64,000 nucleotides of DNA from an uncultured Lachnospiraceae bacterium. GTDB taxonomy: Bacteria > Bacillota > Clostridia > Lachnospirales > Lachnospiraceae. This document shows, piece after piece, positions 18,327 to 27,069 of this stretch (position 1 is its first letter; each line of letters starts with the position of its first letter). The notes beneath the pieces are model-generated. The model ran no database searches. It was not told the origin of the DNA and saw only the letters and a list, made by a program, of their open reading frames with translations. The stretch covers positions 62,001-126,000 of the forward strand of contig ONHG01000005.1 in the NCBI GenBank assembly GCA_900317585.1, in the 5' to 3' direction. Made by a program: the position numbers and the translations under genes.

Positions 18327-19520
18327 TTATTTATTCTTTGCTGCAGCCTGCTCGTCATTGTACTTCTGAACACACTTCTTGATTCTGTCATATGGTGAGA
18401 GAAGATCACTGATAGAACAGTCGTGGTTTAATGTATCAATGAGGTATGCGATGTATTTGCTCATGTCACAGCTGATATAGTACTCTTTAGAGAGAAGCTC
18501 CGGTGACTGGTAGATAAGGTTTGTTGTAACTACTCTGTAGATGAGACCCTCCTCGTAAGCCTTGTCAAATGAAGCAAAGCCGTTTGTAAAGAGACCGAAT
18601 GTAGAAACAACAAAGATTCTGTTAGCTTTACGCTTCTTGAGCTCTCTTGCTGTATCAATCATACTCTCGCCGGAAGAAATCATATCATCGATGATAAGAA
18701 CATCCTTACCCTCCACATTTGTTCCGAGGAACTCATGAGCCACGATAGGGTTACGTCCGTCAACGATACGGCTGTAATCACGACGCTTGTAGAACATACC
18801 CATGTCTACTCCGAGTACGTTTGCAAGGTAGATAGCACGGTTTGTAGCACCCTCATCAGGAGAGATAATCATGAGATGGTCAGCATTAATAGTGATATCC
18901 TTTACGTTCTTTAAGATACCCTTAATGAACTGGTAAGAAGGCATTACATTCTCAAAGCCGTTCAGAGGAATAGCATTTACCACACGAGGGTCATGAGCAT
19001 CGAAGGTGATGATATTGTCTACACCCATGTTGATAAGCTCCTGAAGAGCCAATGGACAGTCAAGAGACTCACGGCCTGTACGTCTGTGCTGACGGCTCTC
19101 ATAAAGGAAAGGCATGATAACTGTGATTCTTCTTGCTTTTCCGGCGGCTGCAGCGATAACACGCTTTAAGTCTGCGTAGTGGTCATCAGGTGACATGTGG
19201 TTTGTCTGACCGCATACTGTGTAGGTAAGACTGTAGTTTGTTACATCTACCATGATGTACAGATCATAACCACGAACTGACTGGTTGATAACACATTTAG
19301 CTTCGCCGGAACCGAATCTAGGTGTAGATGGCTTGATAATGTAGCTGTTTTTGTAGTAGTCCTTGAAAGCACTCTCGTTAGCATGCTGGTGCTCTCTGTG
19401 CTCTCTCCAGCCCTGTAAGTATGCATCTACCTTCTGGGCAAGACCTATACAACTGTCGGTTGCAACAAGTCCAAGTGTACCAGTTGGCATAGTCTCCAAA
19501 ATTCTCTCATCGTTTGGCAT
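18327..19520 (-). CDS. prs: Ribose-phosphate pyrophosphokinase (divergent PRPP synthetase)
   Basis: 397 aa, longer than the usual ~315 aa because of an N-terminal extension of some 80 residues. It should make PRPP from ribose 5-phosphate and ATP for nucleotide, His and Trp synthesis. PFLYESRQHRRTGRES matches the ATP-binding flexible loop (usual ARQDRK), FDAHDPRV holds the catalytic-region His, and VLIIDDMISSGES is the PRPP loop (usual DDMIDTAGT). Lachnospiraceae carry this variant; a regulatory change is possible. It is the last gene of a minus-strand group with the two replication genes, 60 nt after the helicase loader. Confidence 0.88.
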   Translation of the reverse strand: MPNDERILETMPTGTLGLVATDSCIGLAQKVDAYLQGWREHREHQHANESAFKDYYKNSYIIKPSTPRFGSGEAKCVINQSVRGYDLYIMVDVTNYSLTYTVCGQTNHMSPDDHYADLKRVIAAAAGKARRITVIMPFLYESRQHRRTGRESLDCPLALQELINMGVDNIITFDAHDPRVVNAIPLNGFENVMPSYQFIKGILKNVKDITINADHLMIISPDEGATNRAIYLANVLGVDMGMFYKRRDYSRIVDGRNPIVAHEFLGTNVEGKDVLIIDDMISSGESMIDTARELKKRKANRIFVVSTFGLFTNGFASFDKAYEEGLIYRVVTTNLIYQSPELLSKEYYISCDMSKYIAYLIDTLNHDCSISDLLSPYDRIKKCVQKYNDEQAAAKNK

Positions 19521-19580
19521 TGTTATTCCTCCATATAACCATATAATAAATAAACTAAATATATATATATATAAAAAGCG

Positions 19581-20564
19581 CTATTTGGAAAGACGCTTTT
19601 TAATTCGTATGTCATCTCCGAAGAGCTTGATAAAACTATAATTGCTTGAAATTCTTGAAAGTGTTCTCTCGGAGTAAAGCTCTGCTATCTGCTCCAGATT
19701 CAGATTAGTGGAAATAATAGTAGATTTCTGTCGCAGTATACGCTCATTTACACAAAGGAAAAGCTGTGATGTGGTAAATGAGTTGGAAAGCTCGGTTCCG
19801 AGATCGTCTATGATAAGTAAATCACAGTCGAATATATTCTGGTGCGCTGCGATGGCATCTGCATCCTTTTCAAACACACCTTTGCTTAATATATCAAATA
19901 ATTGGAACGCTGTAAAGTAAATTACGGAGTAACCTGCATCTAAAAGCTCTTTTGCAATGCAATTAGATAAAAAAGTCTTTCCGACACCTGTATTACCATA
20001 GAAAAATATGTTTTTAGGTTTGTTTTCAAAATTGTCTATAAATTCATGACAGTTCGTCACTGCAAGCTTTGCTGTGGCGAGCGCAGACAGCCCTGTCGCA
20101 GGATTCTTCTGCTCATCTGAGTAATAATCGAATGAGAGAGTGGAAAAATTCTCTCTTGATAAAATCTCCCTGATATTGGACTGCGAATAAACGGTATTGA
20201 TAATAGCCTGCTTGAAACAATGACATTTCTGACCGTCTATGTATCCTGTATCGTGGCAATCGGGACAGGTGTAAATAGGCTCAAAATAATCAAGCGGATA
20301 TCCGAGTGTGGATAGCAGTGCAGCACGCTCCTCCTTATAGTCCTCGATTGCAAGGCGTAAAGCGGCAAGAGCATTCTCATCGCCGTCCATAAGCCTGTAC
20401 GCCTGCCTGACAGATGCGGATGCAATCTCTGAGTCAATCTCCCTGAGGCGGGGCGCCTTGCGATAGGCGTCCTCAATACGCTTGTCATGTATGTATTTGT
20501 TGTGAAGCTGGCGTTTATCGTAGCCTCGCATTATCTCATCATATTGAGCATTGGTAAGTGCCAT
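19581..20564 (-). CDS. DnaC/DnaI-type helicase loader ATPase
   Basis: 327 aa. N-terminal region with a cysteine cluster (CPDCHDTGYIDGQKCHCF, about residues 98-115) like the zinc-binding part of Bacillus DnaI. It is followed by a AAA+ domain with Walker A GNTGVGKTF and Walker B LLIIDDLGTE, then sensor-like STNLNLEQI and RTLSRIS. These proteins load the replicative helicase DnaB/DnaC at origins. It lies 37 nt downstream of the DnaD-like gene, the usual pair. IstB of insertion sequences is related, but no transposase accompanies it. Confidence 0.88.
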   Translation of the reverse strand: MALTNAQYDEIMRGYDKRQLHNKYIHDKRIEDAYRKAPRLREIDSEIASASVRQAYRLMDGDENALAALRLAIEDYKEERAALLSTLGYPLDYFEPIYTCPDCHDTGYIDGQKCHCFKQAIINTVYSQSNIREILSRENFSTLSFDYYSDEQKNPATGLSALATAKLAVTNCHEFIDNFENKPKNIFFYGNTGVGKTFLSNCIAKELLDAGYSVIYFTAFQLFDILSKGVFEKDADAIAAHQNIFDCDLLIIDDLGTELSNSFTTSQLFLCVNERILRQKSTIISTNLNLEQIAELYSERTLSRISSNYSFIKLFGDDIRIKKRLSK

Positions 20565-20601
20565 ATATCCTCCTTGGGATGTATAAATCTAACTTGAAAA
20601 A

Positions 20602-21765
20602 TCATACCGTAGAATTGAGAAACAGCTTCTCCAGCTTGTCGTAATCATTGTTGCGCTGATTGAAGTTGTTAAATTTATTCTTGGAACCTGAATTATTGCT
20701 TTTTGGTTTTGAGGAACCGTTTGCAGCATTTGTGCCTTGTGATGAGCCTGTAGCAGAGGCTTTATTGGCCTTGGCAAAGTTGGCATCAAGCACTTCAACA
20801 TCCTTTAATGTATGAACATCCTTTTTCCTCCAGTTCGCGAGTATCGAGTCTGTGTACTCGAAGCTTGGCTTCTGGATAGCTGAAATGGTTTTACTGCAGG
20901 CGGCCTTTACAAGCTCTATATCGAAGCCATATTCGCCGACCCATTTGTTTATGAGTGACACCTCAGAGTCAACCAGATTGCGACCTGTGATTCCAAGAGC
21001 CTTCATTACAGTATAGTAAATCTGTGAGTGTGCGGCTGCATCGTCCTTGGCCTGGTCTACGGTCTTTATGCCGGCATCGGCCCAGCCGAGAGCGACCTTG
21101 TTCATGTACCGAAGGCTTGAATGTCCCTTGGTAATGCAGTACTCTACGAGATATTCTACCAGGTCGGTAGAAAAATGAAGCTCGTCCAGCCAGTAGAGCA
21201 CCATATTGGTGTCTATGGATGAGAGCGTATGCTTCAGATATGTCTCTATAATAAAGAAAAGCTCTGAAATGTCAGGATTCTTTCTAAACTCCTTAATCTC
21301 ATCAAGTGTGTATTCCTTCTGTGAAGGAGCAGGTTTGTCAGTAGCCTGGCTCTTAAGCTTTTCCACAACAGAATCCTGCATCTGAATATTCGCGGTAGAA
21401 TTATTCTGTGCGGCATTATCAGCCACAGCGCTTTGTATATTACTCTGAGCAGCCTGTATACCGGATACAGCAAGGATGCAGAGGTTGATTCCGGTAATCT
21501 GACCATCAGCGCCGGTTTGCACCTGCAAAATGCCTTCAGATGCCCAGTAATTGAGGGCGCGTACGATATCGGCCTCGGTGTTGCTGAAATGATCGGCAAT
21601 CTCTGAAATGGTTGCTATGCCTGCCCCGGAGCCTGTCGCACGGAGCAGATAAAGGTATACCTTGACAAACTCACCGTTTGCCTTTGGCATGTATTGATCT
21701 ATAAAAATATCTGACACAGTAGTGAATGATGTTGCTATGTCACTGCTAATGTTTATCGCTGTCAT
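20602..21765 (-). CDS. DnaD-domain replication initiation protein
   Basis: 387 aa from ATG 21765 (MTAINISSDIATSFTTVSD); an upstream in-frame ATG at 21810 would overlap the promoter -10 and is rejected. The N-terminal third is a winged-helix-like region (ISEIADHFSNTEADIVRALNYWASEGIL). The C-terminal DnaB/DnaD domain has VALGWADAGIKTVDQAKDDA and YTDSILANWRKKDVHT. The tail is rich in Asn, Ser and Gln. DnaD proteins act with DnaA and DnaB at origin melting and restart. DnaA boxes lie directly upstream of its promoter. Confidence 0.87.
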   Translation of the reverse strand: MTAINISSDIATSFTTVSDIFIDQYMPKANGEFVKVYLYLLRATGSGAGIATISEIADHFSNTEADIVRALNYWASEGILQVQTGADGQITGINLCILAVSGIQAAQSNIQSAVADNAAQNNSTANIQMQDSVVEKLKSQATDKPAPSQKEYTLDEIKEFRKNPDISELFFIIETYLKHTLSSIDTNMVLYWLDELHFSTDLVEYLVEYCITKGHSSLRYMNKVALGWADAGIKTVDQAKDDAAAHSQIYYTVMKALGITGRNLVDSEVSLINKWVGEYGFDIELVKAACSKTISAIQKPSFEYTDSILANWRKKDVHTLKDVEVLDANFAKANKASATGSSQGTNAANGSSKPKSNNSGSKNKFNNFNQRNNDYDKLEKLFLNSTV

Positions 21766-21798
21766 ATAAAAAACTCTCTTTCGCTTAACCTGTGAGCA

Positions 21799-21827
21799 AT
21801 TATAGCACAATATTTTAACCGTGTGAA
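21799..21827 (-). promoter_or_regulatory. Promoter of the dnaD-dnaI-prs group
   Basis: On the minus strand TTCACA (21827-21822) and TATAAT (21804-21799) are 17 nt apart. The transcription start would fall about 25 nt before the DnaD-like start codon. Confidence 0.8.
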
Positions 21828-21883
21828 GATGGTAAAAGTGCTACAAGCCTTGTAAACTCAGGCTTTCTGAATCCACAAAAAAA

Positions 21884-21901
21884 TGTGGATAACGTGGATA
21901 A
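21884..21901 (+). promoter_or_regulatory. DnaA-box doublet 1
   Basis: TGTGGATAA (21884-21892; reverse complement TTATCCACA, the consensus DnaA box) is followed directly by CGTGGATAA (one mismatch, 21893-21901). ATCCACA at 21871-21877 is an inverted partial box. The doublet lies about 57 bp upstream of the dnaD promoter -35. Likely a DnaA-binding site controlling dnaD or acting in DnaA titration; the role is inference. Confidence 0.7.
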
Positions 21902-21962
21902 CTATGTAAAATAATTGAAAAATCAATGTATCACAGGGTATATAAGCTGTTGAAAATTATTT

Positions 21963-22010
21963 AAAAAATCCACACACAAAATGAGAGTTGTTAACATTTT
22001 GCATGTGGAT
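21963..22010 (-). terminator. Terminator of murC, overlapping a DnaA box
   Basis: On the minus strand, a 16-nt arm (22010-21995) pairs with 21983-21968 at 14 of 16 positions: ATCCACA.. and CAAAATG against CATTTTG and ..TGTGGAT. Six T follow (21968-21963 complement). The outer stem is made from the DnaA-box sequence. Confidence 0.8.
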
Positions 22011-22021
22011 AACGTGGATAA
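22004..22021 (+). promoter_or_regulatory. DnaA-box doublet 2
   Basis: TGTGGATAA (22004-22012) and CGTGGATAA (22013-22021), identical to doublet 1 over at least 21 bp and exactly 120 bp away. It abuts the murC stop codon (22025-22023). Confidence 0.7.
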
Positions 22022-22022
22022 C

Positions 22023-23402
22023 TTATTTCTTAAGCAGGTCTTCGCCGATTTCTACTACATTTCCGGCACCCATTGTTATCAACAGGTCACCGTTTACACA
22101 ATTTTCTGATAAAAATTTCTCGATTTCATCAAATGATGGGAAATAGTGCGCATTCACACCTTTTTCGAGCAATAAATCCAGGATGTCCTTAGATGAAATG
22201 CCATAGGTGTTCTGCTCACGAGCAGCATAGATATCAGCTAGCACCACAACATCTGCCATTGAAAGAACATCGGCAAAATCATTTAAGAATGCTTTGGTTC
22301 TGGAATAGGTATGTGGCTGGAAGCAAAGGACAAGTCTGTCATGTGGATATTTTTGTGCGGCTGTCAGGGTTGCACGGATCTCGGTTGGATGGTGAGCGTA
22401 GTCATCAATGATTGTGACGCCATTTACCTTACCCTTGTACTGGAAACGTCTGTCAGCACCGCCAAATTTGTCGAGGCCTGTGAGGATAGACTCCTCATCA
22501 AGACCGAGTGTGGTGGATAAAGCTATGGCTGCGAGCGCATTGCTTACATTGTGAGCGCCAGGAACAGAGAGTTTTACGTCGAAAAGTGGACTACCCTGTC
22601 TCATAGCTGTAAAAGATGCACAAGCTTTATCGTCATAGGTTATATTTTCCGGATAGAAATCATATTTTGAATCAAAGCCATAGGTGATAATCTTCTGAGG
22701 AAGACCTGCGACAATCTCCTCATAGCGGTCAATCTCACCATTGATGATGGTAGCACCGTCTGCGAGAGTGTTTGATGCATACTCGTGGAAGGAATGTCTG
22801 ATGTCGTTGATATCCTTGAAGAAATCCAGATGCTCAGCCTCAATATTTAAAATAATACTGTAGCGTGGTCTGAAATTCAAAAAGCTGTTTGTGTACTCAC
22901 ACGCCTCAGAGATGAAGTACTCTGAATCGCCCACACGCAGATTGCCGTGGATAGATGACAAAATACCACCTACGGAAATGGTAGGATCTGTCTGAGCGGC
23001 GAGAAGAATCTCACTGATCATGGATGTGGTGGTAGTCTTGCCGTGTGTACCGGCTACAGCGATGGAATAATCGTAATTGTCCATAATCTGTCCGAGAAGC
23101 TCGGCTCTTGTAAGCATCGGAATACCGGCTGCCTTTGCTGCGGCAAACTCAGGATTGCTTTCGTGGATAGCTGCAGTGTAAACCACCAGGTCGATACCGG
23201 AGGTGATATTGTCTGCGCTCTGGCCATATATGACTTTTATGCCCTTGGCCGCAAGAGTCTTTGTGAGGTCTGATTCCTTTGAATCGGAGCCGGAAATTGT
23301 AAAGCCCTCCTCATGCAGAATCTCTGCGAGACCGCTCATGCTGATACCGCCGATGCCTATGAAATGGATGTGTATTGGTTTGCTGAAATCTATTTTATAC
23401 AT
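22023..23402 (-). CDS. murC: UDP-N-acetylmuramate--L-alanine ligase
   Basis: 459 aa, the usual size. It adds L-Ala to UDP-MurNAc with ATP in cytoplasmic peptidoglycan precursor synthesis. The N-terminal Rossmann domain shows HFIGIGGISMSGLAEIL; the central ATPase domain has VAGTHGKTTTTSMIS; IDDYAHHPTEI and FQPHTYSRTKAFL are typical of the third domain. The start follows AGGCAGGTAAAATTA on the minus strand. It is alone here, away from a dcw cluster. Confidence 0.97.
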   Translation of the reverse strand: MYKIDFSKPIHIHFIGIGGISMSGLAEILHEEGFTISGSDSKESDLTKTLAAKGIKVIYGQSADNITSGIDLVVYTAAIHESNPEFAAAKAAGIPMLTRAELLGQIMDNYDYSIAVAGTHGKTTTTSMISEILLAAQTDPTISVGGILSSIHGNLRVGDSEYFISEACEYTNSFLNFRPRYSIILNIEAEHLDFFKDINDIRHSFHEYASNTLADGATIINGEIDRYEEIVAGLPQKIITYGFDSKYDFYPENITYDDKACASFTAMRQGSPLFDVKLSVPGAHNVSNALAAIALSTTLGLDEESILTGLDKFGGADRRFQYKGKVNGVTIIDDYAHHPTEIRATLTAAQKYPHDRLVLCFQPHTYSRTKAFLNDFADVLSMADVVVLADIYAAREQNTYGISSKDILDLLLEKGVNAHYFPSFDEIEKFLSENCVNGDLLITMGAGNVVEIGEDLLKK

Positions 23403-23437
23403 TAATTTTACCTGCCTGATTTATTATAATTTATATT

Positions 23438-23522
23438 GTAACTATTAAGAATCGCTGAGAACAAAAAGCCGATGCGTCATGATTGCATGTAAGCAACAGA
23501 TTTTCTTGTTCTGAATAGTTAC
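23438..23522. repeat. 85-bp palindromic intergenic repeat
   Basis: The ends GTAACTATTAAGAA (23438-23451) and TTCTGAATAGTTAC (23509-23522) are inverted with one mismatch; inner GAGAACAA and TTGTTCT also pair, and ATGC..GCAT forms the top. The middle is shared with 18186-18206. Size and form fit a small palindromic mobile-like repeat (REP/MITE type). No gene inside. Confidence 0.65.
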
Positions 23523-23693
23523 TTTAAATTAATTATACAACTAAATATAGTATTTGCAAAGGAAAAATAAGGTGAAAGCAGGCATGACTTTCAAATGATA
23601 AGAACCCTTGCAGGTTAAACAGATATACGATAAATGACACTTGTGCAAAATGTCGAAAAAAAAGAAAAATATTATTTGATTTTGTGAAAAATG

Positions 23694-23722
23694 TTGAAGT
23701 GATAATGCGGCTGTGGTATAAT
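23694..23722 (+). promoter_or_regulatory. Promoter of glgC-glgD
   Basis: TTGAAG (23694-23699), 17-nt spacer, TATAAT (23717-23722). It leaves a ~200-nt untranslated leader with AT-rich, repetitive sequence before glgC. Confidence 0.8.
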
Positions 23723-23931
23723 TTTTTATATAAAAAAAATTCATCCGGACCATATGAATTTGATGGGGTTAAAGTATATAGCAGTAACTGCAATTTATGC
23801 AGCAGCAACTATAATTTATATGGAAACAATTGTGATTTATTATAGAAGCATTACAGATACGGTTATTACAGAAACTAGTGGTGGGGACCGGATGGGCACA
23901 ACAAAAATTAGGACAGACGAGGAGTGATAAC

Positions 23932-25206
23932 GTGATTAAGAAAGAAATGATAGCCATGCTTTTAGCAGGCGGTCAAGGCAGCAGACTTGGTGTTCTGACA
24001 GCGAACGTAGCAAAACCGGCAGTTTCGTTTGGTGGAAAATACAGAATCATAGATTTTCCGCTTAGCAACTGCATCAATTCAGGCATTGATACAGTGGGTG
24101 TACTTACACAGTATCAGCCGCTCAGGCTTAACAGCCACATCGGAATAGGTATTCCGTGGGATCTCGACAGGAATAACGGAGGAGTGGCAATACTGCCTCC
24201 TTATGAGAAGAGTGGCAACAGCGAGTGGTACACAGGTACAGCCAATGCAATCTACCAGAATATGAGGTATATAGACAGTTACAACCCGGACTATGTGTTG
24301 ATACTGTCAGGAGACCACATTTACAAGATGGACTATGAGGTGATGCTTGACTTCCACAAGGAAAACAATGCCGATGTGACCATAGCAACCATGCCGGTGC
24401 CTATCGAGGAGGCCAGCCGATTTGGTATCGTCATAGCCGATGATGATAAGCGCATCAATGCATTTGAGGAAAAGCCGGTTCATCCGCGCAGCAATCTCGC
24501 ATCAATGGGTATTTACATATTTTCATGGCCGGTGCTAAAGGAAGCCTTACTTGCACTAAAGGATCAGGAAAACTGTGATTTTGGCAAGCATGTCATACCA
24601 TACTGCTTTGAAAATGACAGACGTATGTTTGCATACGAGTTCAACGGATACTGGAAGGACGTAGGTACACTGGGGTCATATTGGGAGGCCAATATGGAGC
24701 TTGTAGACCTCATTCCGGAGTTCAACCTGTACGAGGAGTATTGGAAGATTTACACAAAGAATGATGCCATCGAGCCACTTTATATAGCCAAAGGAGGCCA
24801 TGTGGAGCGAAGCATCATGGGTGAGGGTGGTGAATGCTACGGTCATGTGGAGCATTCTGTCATAGGTGCCAACGTCAAGATTGGAAGAGGCGCAGTAATA
24901 CGTGATTCCATCATCATGCGTGACACGGAGATAGGCTCCAATGTCACGATAGACAAGTCCATCATTGCCGAAAATTGCAAGGTGGGCGATAATGTGACAC
25001 TTGGCTTCGGACAGGAGAAGCCAAACGTATTGAATGAGAGCATATACTCATTTGGGCTGGTCACTATAGGAGAAGATTCTGTGATACCGGACGGGGTAAA
25101 GATAGGCAAAGATACAGCAATCTCCGGTGTTACATACGAAGAGGATTACAAAGATGGTGTGCTTGAGGGCGGAGAAGTTATTATCAAGGCAGGTGACGGA
25201 AAATGA
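23932..25206 (+). CDS. glgC: Glucose-1-phosphate adenylyltransferase, catalytic subunit
   Basis: 424 aa from GTG 23932, chosen because GAGGAG lies 7 nt upstream and [20 protein letters not shown] starts right at the family N-terminus. An upstream ATG (23878) adds 18 residues with no homology features. It makes ADP-glucose for glycogen. The nucleotide-binding [37 protein letters not shown] and FEEKP motifs are intact, and a left-handed beta-helix region follows. It overlaps glgD by 4 nt (ATGA). Confidence 0.95.
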   Translation: MIKKEMIAMLLAGGQGSRLGVLTANVAKPAVSFGGKYRIIDFPLSNCINSGIDTVGVLTQYQPLRLNSHIGIGIPWDLDRNNGGVAILPPYEKSGNSEWYTGTANAIYQNMRYIDSYNPDYVLILSGDHIYKMDYEVMLDFHKENNADVTIATMPVPIEEASRFGIVIADDDKRINAFEEKPVHPRSNLASMGIYIFSWPVLKEALLALKDQENCDFGKHVIPYCFENDRRMFAYEFNGYWKDVGTLGSYWEANMELVDLIPEFNLYEEYWKIYTKNDAIEPLYIAKGGHVERSIMGEGGECYGHVEHSVIGANVKIGRGAVIRDSIIMRDTEIGSNVTIDKSIIAENCKVGDNVTLGFGQEKPNVLNESIYSFGLVTIGEDSVIPDGVKIGKDTAISGVTYEEDYKDGVLEGGEVIIKAGDGK

Positions 25207-26321
25207 AGGCAATAGGAATTATTTTGGCCGGTGGAAATAACAATAGGATGAAGGAACTGACAGCAAAACGAGCAGTACCGGCCCTGCCGATAGCAGGCAG
25301 CTTCAGGGCTATAGATTTTTCGCTCAGCAGCATGTCAAACTCACATATACAGACAGTTGCGATACTGACGCAGTACAATGCATGCTCATTGAATGAGCAT
25401 TTAAGCTCGGCAAAATGGTGGAATTTTGGCAGAAAGCAGGGGGGGTTATTCATCTTTACACCTACAGTCACAGCAGACAACAGTGATTGGTACAGGGGCA
25501 CGGCAGATGCGATGTATCAGAATATTGATTTTCTCAAGAGACGCCATGAGCCATATGTCATCATCAGCAGCGGTGATTGTGTATACAAGCTGGATTTCAA
25601 CAGAGTGCTGGATTTCCACATCGAGAAAAAATCAGACATCACAGTAGTATGCAAGGACATGATGTACAACGACGATGTCAGCCGTTTTGGTGTGGTACGC
25701 ATGGATGATGAGTCAAGAATCACAGAGTTTGATGAAAAGCCAATCGAGGCTTCATCCAATACCATTTCCACAGGTATCTATGTCATCAGGAGACGACAGC
25801 TCATAGAGCTTTTGGAGGCAGCAGCCGAGGAAAACAGATTCGATTTCGTAAATGATATCCTCGTGCGCTACAAAAATGTAAAGAAAATATATGGCTACAA
25901 GATAAATTCATACTGGAACAATATCGCCGATATTGATGCATACTTCAAGACCAATATGGATTTCTTAAGACCTGACGTCAGAAGCTATTTCTTCAAGGAG
26001 GAGCCGACCATCTGCTCAAAGGTGGACGACCTGCCACCGGCCAAGTTTAATCCGGGCTCAGACATTTCAAACAGCCTCGTATCAAGTGGCTGTATCATAA
26101 ACGGCAGCGTGGAGGATTCGGTGCTTTTCAAGCAGGTATTTGTGGGCAAAAACACTACCGTGAAGAACTGCGTGCTGCTCAATGATGTCTACATAGGCGA
26201 CAATGTGCACCTCGAAAATTGCATCGTAGAGAGCCACGGAACCATCAATCCAAACACCTGTTATTGTGGTGAGGATGGAGTCATGATAGTAAAAGAAAAA
26301 AATGTAAGATATGTAATTTAA
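25203..26321 (+). CDS. glgD: Glucose-1-phosphate adenylyltransferase, GlgD subunit
   Basis: 372 aa, shorter than GlgC. It starts [44 protein letters not shown]: the pyrophosphorylase loop GGQGSR is altered to GGNNNR, as in the regulatory GlgD subunit of Firmicutes, which forms a GlgC-GlgD hetero-oligomer. [11 protein letters not shown] and FDEKPIE correspond to the sugar-phosphate and catalytic-region motifs. Overlap with glgC implies coupled translation in the right ratio. spoVG follows after 23 nt. Confidence 0.94.
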   Translation: MKAIGIILAGGNNNRMKELTAKRAVPALPIAGSFRAIDFSLSSMSNSHIQTVAILTQYNACSLNEHLSSAKWWNFGRKQGGLFIFTPTVTADNSDWYRGTADAMYQNIDFLKRRHEPYVIISSGDCVYKLDFNRVLDFHIEKKSDITVVCKDMMYNDDVSRFGVVRMDDESRITEFDEKPIEASSNTISTGIYVIRRRQLIELLEAAAEENRFDFVNDILVRYKNVKKIYGYKINSYWNNIADIDAYFKTNMDFLRPDVRSYFFKEEPTICSKVDDLPPAKFNPGSDISNSLVSSGCIINGSVEDSVLFKQVFVGKNTTVKNCVLLNDVYIGDNVHLENCIVESHGTINPNTCYCGEDGVMIVKEKNVRYVI

Positions 26322-26344
26322 AAACAAACCAGGGGGACAAAAAT

Positions 26345-26608
26345 ATGCAGATTACAGACATCAGAATTCGTAAGGTAGAAAAAGAGGGCAAGATGAAGGC
26401 GGTTGTGTCAATCACAATCGATGATGAATTCGTGGTACATGACATCAAGGTAATCGAAGGAGAAAAGGGACTTTTCATCGCCATGCCAAGCCGTAAGGCA
26501 AACGATGGCGAGTACAGGGATATAGCCCATCCGATTAAATCTGCCACACGCGAGAATATCCAGAATATGATTCTTGAAAAGTATAAGACAGAGATTGAGA
26601 ATGCATAA
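26345..26608 (+). CDS. spoVG: SpoVG family septation/RNA-binding regulator
   Basis: 87 aa. [51 protein letters not shown] and FRDIAHPI-like [14 protein letters not shown] are diagnostic. SpoVG affects sporulation, septation and capsule or virulence genes, and binds nucleic acids. It follows glgD after an AGGGGGACAAAAAT binding site. In Bacillus it is near pth and mfd; here those genes lie 12 kb away behind the CRISPR locus. Confidence 0.96.
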   Translation: MQITDIRIRKVEKEGKMKAVVSITIDDEFVVHDIKVIEGEKGLFIAMPSRKANDGEYRDIAHPIKSATRENIQNMILEKYKTEIENA

Positions 26609-26668
26609 AATCAAACAAAGATTCGAGTTGCGAGGGCAGACTTTGGGACTCGTAACATGCTAAGCTAT

Positions 26669-26718
26669 AGCCATCATAAGAAAGAGATAAAAAATCTTTC
26701 TTATGATGGCTTATTTTT
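26669..26718 (+). terminator. Terminator after spoVG
   Basis: AGCCATCATAAGAAAGA (26669-26685) pairs perfectly with TCTTTCTTATGATGGCT (26695-26711), a 17-bp stem with a 9-nt loop, followed by TATTTTTAT. Confidence 0.93.
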
Positions 26719-26746
26719 ATATTTTTGGAAGCAGGAGGTATGGGTT

Positions 26747-26959
26747 ATGCATATTTTAGCGTTCATATTAATATTTGTTGTTGGAGCGATTGCAGCAGCG
26801 TGCGATGGGGATTTTTCAGGGATAGCTGCAATAGGGAAATTTGTTGGTGGAGCAATTCTGGTCATAGGAATGCTGTGGCTGTTTACGCAACCGGTGCTGC
26901 TGGTTATAGTTATTGTTTTACTTGTGGTAATTATTGCGTGTTGTTCGGGAACGAAATAG
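26747..26959 (+). CDS. Small hydrophobic membrane protein, unknown function
   Basis: 70 aa from ATG 26747, with CAGGAGGT ideally placed 7 nt upstream. An in-frame start at 26657 would run through the spoVG terminator and is rejected. There are two strongly hydrophobic stretches, residues 2-16 (ILAFILIFVVGAIAA) and about 28-66 (GGAILVIGMLWLF, then LLVIVIVLLVVIIACC), so two or three membrane spans. The protein ends CCSGTK. No family is recognised. It lies between the spoVG terminator and cas6, in the same direction as the CRISPR locus, and could be an accessory or unrelated. Confidence 0.65.
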   Translation: MHILAFILIFVVGAIAAACDGDFSGIAAIGKFVGGAILVIGMLWLFTQPVLLVIVIVLLVVIIACCSGTK

Positions 26960-27069
26960 GTGGGAATAAAAGATGAAACTATTATGTATCTGAGAAAAAT
27001 TAATAAAAATACTGTAAGTCTCAAGTACTATATGGTAAAATGATAAGAAAAGCGAGAAGGGAAGAAAAT
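26960..27069 (+). promoter_or_regulatory. Short AT-rich region upstream of cas6
   Basis: A 110-nt non-coding stretch that should hold the cas operon promoter. A weak candidate -10 (TAAAAT, about 27034-27039) has no good -35 partner at 17 nt. Not well resolved. Confidence 0.3.

Noticed and set aside
19581..20564. IstB transposition helper
   Set aside because: No IstA-type transposase nearby; the zinc-type cysteine region and neighbouring DnaD gene favour a DnaI-like loader.
23878..23931. Longer GlgC start
   Set aside because: The extra 18 residues have no family similarity, while GAGGAG is placed for GTG 23932.
26622..26656. Possible tRNA-like T-arm sequence (GATTCGAG...)
   Set aside because: No cloverleaf, anticodon arm or acceptor stem could be fitted.
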